The translations under genes were made by a program, and so were the position numbers. Shown in pieces: positions 1 to 5,522 of a DNA stretch of 10,257 nt. A model generated the notes under the pieces. That model searched no databases. It was not told the DNA's origin and saw nothing but the letters and a program-made list of their open reading frames with translations. The first letter of the stretch is position 1, and each line of letters opens with the position of its first letter. Source of the DNA: CAZFAP01 sp964516325 (lineage in GTDB: Bacteria; Auribacterota; JABMQX01); the NCBI GenBank assembly GCA_964516325.1, contig CAZFAP010000174.1, positions 1 to 10,257 of the forward strand. The letters are read 5' to 3'.

Positions 1-87
1 GCCCTTTTGGACAAGGTCCGTGAAGGCATTATGGAAGAGCTGTGCACGTTTTTCAAACAAGGGGGTGGGAGCCATGGAAATTCGTGA
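1..87 (+). CDS. C-terminal end of an unknown upstream gene (partial)
   Basis: Frame 1 is open from the first base to a TGA at 85-87. The 28 residues have the look of a real protein end: a charged amphipathic stretch (LLDKVREGIMEELCTFF) followed by a Gly/Ser-rich tail. If real, the gene overlaps the next gene's ATG at 74 by 14 bases, a normal arrangement for co-translated genes. Too little is visible to name a family. The alternative is that this is non-coding upstream sequence that happens to be open. Confidence 0.4.
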   Translation, partial: ALLDKVREGIMEELCTFFKQGGGSHGNS

Positions 88-634
88 TTTCGTTGTGCTG
101 GCATACAAGGCATTCGACGGCGAGATGCATGGAAAGACGAAACTGCAAAAGCGAGTATATTTTCTTGCGGCAATGCTCAGCAAGGTCGAGAAGCTCGGAT
201 ACATGCCTCACTACTATGGCCCCTTCTCTCCCAGGGTAGCGGACGGGAATTCCGAGCTCAGGTCGCTGGGTTATCTCGAAGAAGCAGTTAGGGGTGTAGG
301 AGAACTCAAGCCAGAGGGGTTTGAGGTAGCTCGCTACGACTACACCCTCACCGAAGCTGGCCGGCAGCTTGCCGAGCGAAAAAAGGCAGAATTTCCCGAC
401 GAGTGGGAGAGCATCCGGCAGAAGGCGGATGTGATCAAGGCCGCCGGGGACCTCCACTATATGCTACTGTCGGCGGCGGCCAAGTTCCATTTCGTCCTAA
501 CGCGCCATGGTGGAAAGGCAACGTTCGACGGAATAAAGATGCTGGCCGGCCGTCTTGGGTGGGCGATCGGGGAGAACGAGCTGAAGAAGGCGGCTGACTT
601 TCTCCAGTCGATCGGGTTGATAACAGTCTCCTGA
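74..634 (+). CDS. YwgA/Panacea-like winged-helix protein, function unknown
   Basis: 186 residues from ATG 74. This start is preferred over the in-frame ATG at 20 because a G-rich ribosome binding site (GGGGGTGGGAG, 61-71) lies directly before it. The N-terminal half carries KTKLQKRVYFLA (21-32) and HYYGPFSPRV (46-55). This KLQK-x-VYFL plus YGPxSP pattern is typical of YwgA-like proteins and resembles the Panacea (DUF4065, SocA-like) fold. YTLTEAGRQLAE (90-101) looks like the wing and helix of a winged-helix domain, and the C-terminus (about 133-184) looks like a second small helical bundle. No catalytic motif, signal peptide or membrane segment is seen. Panacea proteins are known as antitoxins or adaptors, and YwgA relatives are uncharacterised, so a regulatory or protein-binding role is only an inference. 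It may form an operon with the partial gene upstream and is separated from tolQ by 182 bases. Confidence 0.75.
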   Translation: MEIRDFVVLAYKAFDGEMHGKTKLQKRVYFLAAMLSKVEKLGYMPHYYGPFSPRVADGNSELRSLGYLEEAVRGVGELKPEGFEVARYDYTLTEAGRQLAERKKAEFPDEWESIRQKADVIKAAGDLHYMLLSAAAKFHFVLTRHGGKATFDGIKMLAGRLGWAIGENELKKAADFLQSIGLITVS

Positions 635-656
635 GATCCGCTTGGGGGCGTGCATC

Positions 657-684
657 CCGGCAAGGCCTCCCCTGGCTTGCCCGG
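657..684 (+). other. Hairpin downstream of the YwgA-like gene
   Basis: GGCAAG at 659-664 and CC at 666-667 pair with GG at 674-675 and CTTGCC at 676-681, with one bulged G and a six-base loop. CC before and GG after may extend the stem with one bulge. It starts about 23 bases after the stop codon. No T-run follows, so it is not a standard intrinsic terminator. It may mark the 3' end of the upstream transcript or be a REP-like unit. Confidence 0.4.
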
Positions 685-739
685 AAGCCGTCTCATCGCC
701 GTGCCGGTGGGGAGAAGGCAAAAATGTGGAAAAAAGAAG

Positions 740-768
740 TTGACAGGGGACGGAAATGTCTGTAACTT
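740..768 (+). promoter_or_regulatory. Candidate sigma-70 promoter of the tol-pal cluster
   Basis: A perfect -35 box TTGACA (740-745) is followed after exactly 17 bases by TAACTT (763-768), a weak -10 box with 3 of 6 consensus matches including the first TA and last T. Transcription would start near 775 and leave a leader of about 40 bases before tolQ. The -35 and -10 boxes lie in the two arms of a bulged inverted repeat (737-768), described among the findings. No other good promoter is seen in the 635-816 spacer. Confidence 0.5.
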
Positions 769-816
769 TTTAGTGGAAGCGAAGAATTGGGAGATTATCC
801 TATGACGTAGAAAAAA

Positions 817-1509
817 ATGCCGATCATCGAAGCCTTTAAGGAATCGGACCTCTTCGGTCAAGCGATTCTCCTGATTCTGTTTGTTTTGTCCATTACCGCT
901 TGGTCCATCATCCTACGAAAAGCCCTCCAGTTTCGATCCGCTAAGGCCGCTTCGCGAAACTTCCGCTCGATTTACCAGAGCTACCGTTCGGACCCCCTGT
1001 CATTAACTTCCGACGACGTCCATTTCCCCGAGAGTCCGTTCTACGAACTGTGCGACGAGGCGTTTTCCTCCCTTACCAGCAACTTCAAGGAAGTCCGGGT
1101 GGGAAACCCGAAGGTCGAGACGCGAAAGGAGATCACTCGTGCCGGGGTGGAGGTCATCGAGAGAAACCTCGACAGAAAAATCACGGGCGAGACGATAAAG
1201 CTGGAGAAAGGCTTGGGGCTCCTGGCGACGGCGACGAGCGTCAGTCCGTTCCTGGGTTTGCTCGGGACAGTATGGGGGCTGCTGGTGGCTTTTCAGGAGA
1301 TGGCGATTTATCAATCGGCGAGATTGAGCGTGGTGTCCACGGGCATCGCGGAGGCGCTGGTAACGACGGTCGTCGGCCTGATGGTGGCGATTCCCTCTCT
1401 GGTTGTGTACAACCAGATGACCGGCAGCATCAAGAAGTTCGAGGCGGAGATGGAGAATTTCGCCTCGGAGCTGCTCACGGACATCGAGAAGAAGTATCTC
1501 CCGGCATGA
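817..1509 (+). CDS. tolQ: TolQ, proton channel subunit of the Tol-Pal motor (MotA/TolQ/ExbB family)
   Basis: 230 residues, the same length as E. coli TolQ. Three membrane segments have the expected spacing: about 13-33 (LFGQAILLILFVLSITAWSI), 132-158 (containing the family signature GLLGTVWGLL at 147-156) and 178-198 (GIAEALVTTVVGLMVAIP). The charged cytoplasmic region lies between segments 1 and 2. The Thr in GTVWG (151) and the paired Thr at 183-184 match the polar channel positions of the family. TolQ works with TolR to turn proton flow into movement of TolA in the inner membrane. The start has no clear Shine-Dalgarno sequence, only an A-rich run before ATG 817, but the N-terminus aligns with family expectation. 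First gene of the cluster; tolR follows 80 bases after the stop. Confidence 0.95.
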   Translation: MPIIEAFKESDLFGQAILLILFVLSITAWSIILRKALQFRSAKAASRNFRSIYQSYRSDPLSLTSDDVHFPESPFYELCDEAFSSLTSNFKEVRVGNPKVETRKEITRAGVEVIERNLDRKITGETIKLEKGLGLLATATSVSPFLGLLGTVWGLLVAFQEMAIYQSARLSVVSTGIAEALVTTVVGLMVAIPSLVVYNQMTGSIKKFEAEMENFASELLTDIEKKYLPA

Positions 1510-1518
1510 GGAGGCGGA

Positions 1519-1593
1519 GTGTTTGCCCGACGAGCTGTGGCAGGGAGAAGACAGGGAACGAACAGCGAAGCTGACAGGTGGAGAGCAAGATGA
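1519..1593 (+). CDS. Possible 24-residue ORF bridging tolQ and tolR
   Basis: A GTG at 1519 follows a strong GAGGAGG (1508-1514) that overlaps the tolQ stop. The reading frame runs 24 codons and ends in TGA at 1591-1593, overlapping the tolR ATG (1590-1592) as ATGA. The product would be very Arg-rich (eight Arg), with no recognisable domain. It may be a translated coupling leader that hands ribosomes to tolR, or chance. Composition and size cannot settle this. Confidence 0.2.
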   Translation: MFARRAVAGRRQGTNSEADRWRAR

Positions 1594-2006
1594 GGCGTTT
1601 CAGGGCAAGTCGCACGAGACCGCAGCCGAACAGCCAGTTGAACATTACGAACCTCGTGGATGTGGCTCTCACGGTGCTGACAATGTTCATCCTGGTTGCT
1701 CCGCTCATCGAGAACGGCATATCGGTGAGCCTCCCGGAAGCGTCCGCCAGCAAAATGGATGTCAACGACAGCGTCAACCTGAAGCTGGCAAAGGACGGTA
1801 TGGTTTATCTCGACGAGAAGAAGATCGAGTTGAAAGAACTGGGCGAGAAGCTCCGCGTGATGGTCGCGGCGAATCCGAAGCTGCCGGTGAACATTCTCGG
1901 AGATGCGAAGGTGACCTATCAGGATTTGGTTACCGTTCTGGATGTTGTTCGGCGGGCGGGTGTCGTCAACATCGGCTTGCCGACGGAAGTGAAGGTCCAA
2001 AAGTGA
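1590..2006 (+). CDS. tolR: TolR, motor stator partner of TolQ (ExbD/TolR family)
   Basis: 138 residues from ATG 1590, chosen because GGTGGAG (1577-1583) is spaced correctly before it. The in-frame GTG at 1578 has no binding site. A short basic N-terminus precedes one membrane segment (about 22-41) that carries the conserved proton-carrying Asp, D24, in NLVDVALTVL. The periplasmic domain follows, with the ExbD/TolR pattern LKLAKDGMVYLDEKKIELKEL (split here as LKLAKDGMVYLD and EKKIELKEL) and VTYQDLVTVLDVVRRAGV near the end. This domain is known to dimerise and contact peptidoglycan in TolR. It lacks any extension beyond the family's usual length. Its stop overlaps the GTG start of the next gene, which indicates coupled translation. 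Confidence 0.94.
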   Translation: MRRFRASRTRPQPNSQLNITNLVDVALTVLTMFILVAPLIENGISVSLPEASASKMDVNDSVNLKLAKDGMVYLDEKKIELKELGEKLRVMVAANPKLPVNILGDAKVTYQDLVTVLDVVRRAGVVNIGLPTEVKVQK

Positions 2007-2716
2007 ATTCCCCTCTCTCGTTTTCGATTTCGGTCGCGGGGCACGCGGCGTGTTTAGGGCTTCTTCTGTTGAGTTGCAGAGGGGGCGATGAAAGGCCGCC
2101 GCTTATGGAGGTTTGTCGCGTCGCCCTCCTTCCCCCGGGACACTTTTCTCCTTCCTCTTCACCGGCGGGCGAGGCTGTGAAAAACCCGGCGCCTCGCCCC
2201 ACTTTCACGAGCGCGAATCCAGCGCCCAAGCCGGTCTTCACAACCAGAAGGGTTATGGTGCGAAAGCCGACACCCCGCGACGAACGACCTTACGATTTCA
2301 CGCCGTTGACGAAACTCGAAAAGGAGAAGCTGCCCCCTCTGCCGCAAGATAGACTGGGCGAAAATGCCGGCACGAACAGGCTCATGATTTCGGCGACCGA
2401 GGGTTCTACCTACTCCTCCGGCGGTGCGTTCTCGTATGATGCTCTCATAGCGGGAATCATCAAGAGCAACTGGGTTCGACCTTCGCGGGCTGTCGTGGGA
2501 GAGAATCCTCGCCCGGTGGAAGTTGCCATACGAATTGAGTTGGATGGAAAAATCACTCGAGCGAAAATCGCCAACAGTTCAGGGATTCGGCTTTTGGACG
2601 ACTCGGCTATGAAAGCCATTGAGAGGTCAAGTCCTCTCCCGATAGGTTTGCCGAGCTACATAACCTCTCGGTATTACGACGTAACCATCGTCTTCCAGAT
2701 AACGGATGAAGTCTGA
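2003..2716 (+). CDS. Short TolA/TonB-like energy transducer
   Basis: 237 residues from GTG 2003, which overlaps the tolR stop as GTGA. GAAGG (1991-1995) is a suitable binding site. The N-terminal membrane anchor (about 6-24) keeps most of the SHLS motif that TolA and TonB use to contact TolQ/ExbB: S10, H14 and L21 have the right spacing, with C25 at the last Ser position. A Pro-rich periplasmic linker (about 44-120) replaces the very long helical domain II of E. coli TolA. The C-terminal domain (about 142-233) is TonB-like, with SNWVRP, the VAIRIELDGKI strand, SSGIRLLDDSAMKAIERSSPLP and a last strand YYDVTIVFQI. Position between tolR and tolB makes TolA the likely role, carrying motor force to Pal/TolB. 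A TonB-like job in nutrient uptake is less likely because no receptor or exbBD genes are nearby. Confidence 0.85.
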   Translation: MNSPLSFSISVAGHAACLGLLLLSCRGGDERPPLMEVCRVALLPPGHFSPSSSPAGEAVKNPAPRPTFTSANPAPKPVFTTRRVMVRKPTPRDERPYDFTPLTKLEKEKLPPLPQDRLGENAGTNRLMISATEGSTYSSGGAFSYDALIAGIIKSNWVRPSRAVVGENPRPVEVAIRIELDGKITRAKIANSSGIRLLDDSAMKAIERSSPLPIGLPSYITSRYYDVTIVFQITDEV

Positions 2717-4034
2717 ATTGGGAAAGATGTTCTTTTTTTCGCCGCCGGAGGGGATAAAGAAGAGCGGGCGCTCCTCGAAGAGAAAACGCTCGCCCTGGGT
2801 CTTCTGCGGATTCCTCCTTCTTTGCTTGCTCCCGTTCGGTGTTGAAGCCGCCGGTCGCAGGATTGTGATTACCGGCGAAGCTTACCAGAAGACGAGAGTC
2901 CTTGTCCCAGAATTCACCCGCTCCGGCCAGCCGGATAACAGCCCGCTGACGGCGACTCTCACGGAGACGCTGAGGTTCGACCTCGACCACTCCGGATTCT
3001 TCATGACCGTCTCGGATGCCAAAAACGCGGAAGTCGTGGTCAAAGCAGACCACACCGTCTCCGGCAACGACCTTACGACGCAGTGTTACGTTTATGACAC
3101 GGCAGCCGGGAAAGCCCTTTTCGGGCGACGCCTCGTCGGCAGAGCGGACCAGGCAAGGCGTGTGGTGCATCGAATGACTGACATCATCGTCAAGGAGCTC
3201 ACCGGGGCCGAGGGCATCGCTTCCACGAAAATCATGTTTGTGGCGGACGGCGGCGACAGAAACAAGAGCATCTGCCTGGTGGACTACGATGGGAAGAATC
3301 TCGTGCAATTGACCCGCGATAAGACTATGTCTCTGGCGCCGGACTGGTCGCCCGACGGCAAAAGGGCTTACTACACGACCTATCTGTACGGCTACCCCCG
3401 CGTGGTCGCCATGGAGCTTTCGAGCGGGAAGAGATGGGTGGTGTCGGCGTATCCGGGGCTGAACGCCTTCCCGGCGGTCTCGCCGCGTGGAACGGAGATG
3501 GCGCTAACGCTGAGCAAGGACGGATGCGTGGAGATTTACAGCGCTTCGCTCGACGGGTCAAACCCGCATCGTTTGACGAGGAGCCAGGGAGGGGTGGCTG
3601 CGTCTCCGTGCTGGTCTCCGAAGGGAACGGAGATCGCGTTCGTTTCCAATCGGGGAGGCGGGGCGCAGATTTACGTGATGAACGCCGACGGGAGCAATGT
3701 CCGGCGCCTCGTGTCCGGATTCAGCTACGTGACCTCCCTGGACTGGTCGCCGACGGGGGACAGGATTGCTTTCTCGACGAGGTATCGCGGGTCGCTGCAG
3801 ATTTTCGTCATGGACTCGGACCGCCGGACGGTCAAGCAAGTTACGTTCGATTCCGCGTCTCACGAGAATCCGTCATTTGCCCCGAACGGCATCCACATCG
3901 TGTATGTTTCGACAAAAGGATACGAGTCGGATTTGTACATGGTGGATACAAGAGAGGCTTCTCCGGAGCCGTACCGTGTAACGTCGCTTGAGGGAGACGA
4001 GACCTACCCGGCGTGGTCGCCGGTTGGATTCTAA
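2706..4034 (+). CDS. tolB: TolB, periplasmic beta-propeller of the Tol-Pal system
   Basis: 442 residues, close to the usual 430. ATG 2706 overlaps the end of the TolA-like gene by 11 bases. An in-frame ATG at 2727 is an equal alternative, and neither has a strong Shine-Dalgarno sequence. A basic stretch (about 19-29) and hydrophobic core (31-45) form a signal peptide, with cleavage likely near the VEA-AG site (about 48). The N-terminal domain begins with RRIVITGEAY and runs to about 170. The C-terminal propeller is made of TolB/PD40 repeats recognisable by the motif (A/P)xWSPxGxxIAF, for example LAPDWSPDGK, ASPCWSPKGTEIAFVS, SLDWSPTGDRIAFST and the final YPAWSPVGF. TolB binds Pal and TolA and times release of Pal from peptidoglycan during division. 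Pal follows downstream, as in most tol clusters. Confidence 0.95.
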   Translation: MKSELGKMFFFSPPEGIKKSGRSSKRKRSPWVFCGFLLLCLLPFGVEAAGRRIVITGEAYQKTRVLVPEFTRSGQPDNSPLTATLTETLRFDLDHSGFFMTVSDAKNAEVVVKADHTVSGNDLTTQCYVYDTAAGKALFGRRLVGRADQARRVVHRMTDIIVKELTGAEGIASTKIMFVADGGDRNKSICLVDYDGKNLVQLTRDKTMSLAPDWSPDGKRAYYTTYLYGYPRVVAMELSSGKRWVVSAYPGLNAFPAVSPRGTEMALTLSKDGCVEIYSASLDGSNPHRLTRSQGGVAASPCWSPKGTEIAFVSNRGGGAQIYVMNADGSNVRRLVSGFSYVTSLDWSPTGDRIAFSTRYRGSLQIFVMDSDRRTVKQVTFDSASHENPSFAPNGIHIVYVSTKGYESDLYMVDTREASPEPYRVTSLEGDETYPAWSPVGF

Positions 4035-4040
4035 AGCAGG

Positions 4041-4068
4041 CGCCGAGAAGAGGTTCAACCTCTCGGCG
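4041..4068 (+). other. Intercistronic hairpin between tolB and pal
   Basis: CGCCG (4041-4045) pairs with CGGCG (4064-4068), and AGAGGTT (4049-4055) pairs with AACCTCT (4057-4063), leaving a three-base bulge. A second hairpin, CGTGCG/CGCACG (4084-4089 and 4095-4100), lies before the pal ribosome binding site. No T-run follows either, so they are better explained as mRNA-processing or stability elements that let pal be expressed at a different level from tolB than as terminators. Confidence 0.5.
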
Positions 4069-4129
4069 AAACTGAAGAGAACACGTGCGTGAGGCGCACG
4101 AGGAGAAAGAAGCAGAAGGAGGAAGGGTA

Positions 4130-4672
4130 ATGAGAAAAAGTGTTTCGTTGCTTGGAGTAGGTGTAATCGGGCTCGCACTGGTCCTGTCCCCGGGGTGCAA
4201 GAAAAAGCCGACGACCAAACCCGTGGGAGCAGGCGAGGTGATTGAGCCGGGGGGGCCGCTGGAACTCCCCTTGACGGAAGCTCCACCCATCACCGATTTC
4301 CAGGAGCCGGAGAACAAGGAGGTGTTTCAGGACATCCACTTTGATTTCGACCGCTCGGACATCAAGCCAGTGGACCGGCCGATCCTGGAGGGCATCGCGG
4401 GCTACCTCAAGGCGAACCCCAACGTCTATCTTCTCATCGAGGGACATTGCGATGAGAGAGGCACAAGCGAGTACAACTTAGCCCTCGGTGAGAGAAGAGC
4501 CTTGAGCACGCGGACGTTTCTTGCGGGCCTTGGCGTCGAAGAGCACCGGATGGTGACCGTCACCTACGGAGAAGAAGACCCGATTGATGCCGGGCACAAT
4601 GAAGAAGCGTGGGCCCGAAACCGCCGAGCGCACTTCAAGGTTGCCACCAAGGGCGCAGAGGCGGGGAAGTAA
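4130..4672 (+). CDS. pal: Pal, peptidoglycan-associated outer-membrane lipoprotein
   Basis: 180 residues. ATG 4130 is chosen over upstream in-frame starts because AAGGAGG (4116-4122) lies seven bases before it. The signal peptide (1-22) ends in a lipobox-like SPGC with Cys23 as the lipidated residue; the -3 Ser and -2 Pro are unusual. Lys residues at +2 to +4 give no Asp inner-membrane retention signal. A Pro-rich linker leads to an OmpA-like domain (about 64-172) with FDFDRSDIKP, GHCDERGTSEYNLALGERRA (105-124) and ARNRRAHFK. D108 and the Arg in the RR pair match the residues that hold diaminopimelic acid in peptidoglycan. Pal anchors the outer membrane and is the target of TolA and TolB. Length and motif order are normal for the family. 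Confidence 0.95.
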   Translation: MRKSVSLLGVGVIGLALVLSPGCKKKPTTKPVGAGEVIEPGGPLELPLTEAPPITDFQEPENKEVFQDIHFDFDRSDIKPVDRPILEGIAGYLKANPNVYLLIEGHCDERGTSEYNLALGERRALSTRTFLAGLGVEEHRMVTVTYGEEDPIDAGHNEEAWARNRRAHFKVATKGAEAGK

Positions 4673-4796
4673 CCTGCGATTGGAGCAGAACGAATCTTCC
4701 CAGGCGCAGAGCGCGCACTCAGGTGGCACACACAGCCTTCCAGTAAGGTTGCAGACGCTGACCTATCTCGCGGAGAAAGGGGGAAGTTGCGAAAAC

Positions 4797-5456
4797 ATGC
4801 GTCGTGGAATGAAGTGCACCCAAGGGTATTCAAAGCGGTCCTATCGCGTCAGGTTCCTCGTCCTGCTCATGATGAGTTCCTGTCTGGCGGGATGCAGCTT
4901 CGATCCGTTCGGAGCGAAGGAGGAGGTCCAAGCCGTCCGGACCAGCACCGGCGAGGACATCAACATGTTGCGAGGCGACTTGCGAAGGATCCAGGAGGAA
5001 GTCAATAACCTTTCCGCCCGGTTTGACAGGTTTTCTTCTGCCCAGGAACGAGAGGTCGTGGCGCTGAAATCTGCCGTGAATGGGCTCGAAAGACAGGTGG
5101 GTCAGACTGGAACCTCCCTCCTGTCCGAAGTGGATAGAAAAATCGCCGAGCAGGACTCCAAAAGGGTCGCTGATAAGAACGAGCTTGTCGGGAAGATAAA
5201 CTCCGTCGTTGACCAGGTGAACAATCTCTCACGAAGGGTTCGCGCGGGGTCCGCTCCGCCATCAACCGCCGGTGAGAAAATCACCCAGAAGGGCTTTTAC
5301 TATACGGTCGAAGAAGGGGATAGCCTCTGGGGAATCGCCAGCAAGTTCAAGGAGTACGGGGCAACGGTGGAGGCAATCCGGCAGGCCAACAACATGGACT
5401 CATCGAACAGTCGAATTGTCACCGGACAGAGGCTGTTCATCCCCGCGAAGCAGTAG
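4797..5456 (+). CDS. Coiled-coil LysM lipoprotein at the cpoB/ybgF position
   Basis: 219 residues from ATG 4797, with a G-rich binding site GGGGGAAG about ten bases upstream. A basic start (RRGMK..KRSYRVR), a hydrophobic core (20-30) and a good lipobox LAGC place lipidation at Cys33, followed by Ser, which suggests outer-membrane sorting. Residues about 42-149 are charged, heptad-like and rich in Glu, Lys, Val and Leu, consistent with a coiled coil. After a short Ser/Pro linker, residues 168-216 form a LysM domain (YYTVEEGDSLWGIASKF ... ITGQRLFIP type) that would bind peptidoglycan glycan chains. The usual cluster partner, CpoB/YbgF, has a coiled coil plus TPR repeats; here the TPR part is absent and LysM stands in its place. 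It is probably a periplasmic tether acting with Pal. It is the last gene of the cluster and converges on the metalloprotease gene. Confidence 0.85.
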   Translation: MRRGMKCTQGYSKRSYRVRFLVLLMMSSCLAGCSFDPFGAKEEVQAVRTSTGEDINMLRGDLRRIQEEVNNLSARFDRFSSAQEREVVALKSAVNGLERQVGQTGTSLLSEVDRKIAEQDSKRVADKNELVGKINSVVDQVNNLSRRVRAGSAPPSTAGEKITQKGFYYTVEEGDSLWGIASKFKEYGATVEAIRQANNMDSSNSRIVTGQRLFIPAKQ

Positions 5457-5522
5457 AAGCCCGTCAGCGCAAAGCGGCCGAGAGACGAAGTCCCCACCGT
5501 TGGCAAATCGGTCGGTGCTGTC

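Noticed and set aside
1523..2002. Long upstream extension of the TolA-like frame through tolR
   Set aside because: This part is a shadow of tolR in another frame. It is Gly/Arg/Glu-rich with no domain, and the GTG at 2003 has a good binding site and gives a proper membrane anchor.
5457..5522. A terminator between the convergent LysM and metalloprotease genes
   Set aside because: Only weak short pairings are visible and no T-run occurs on either strand.
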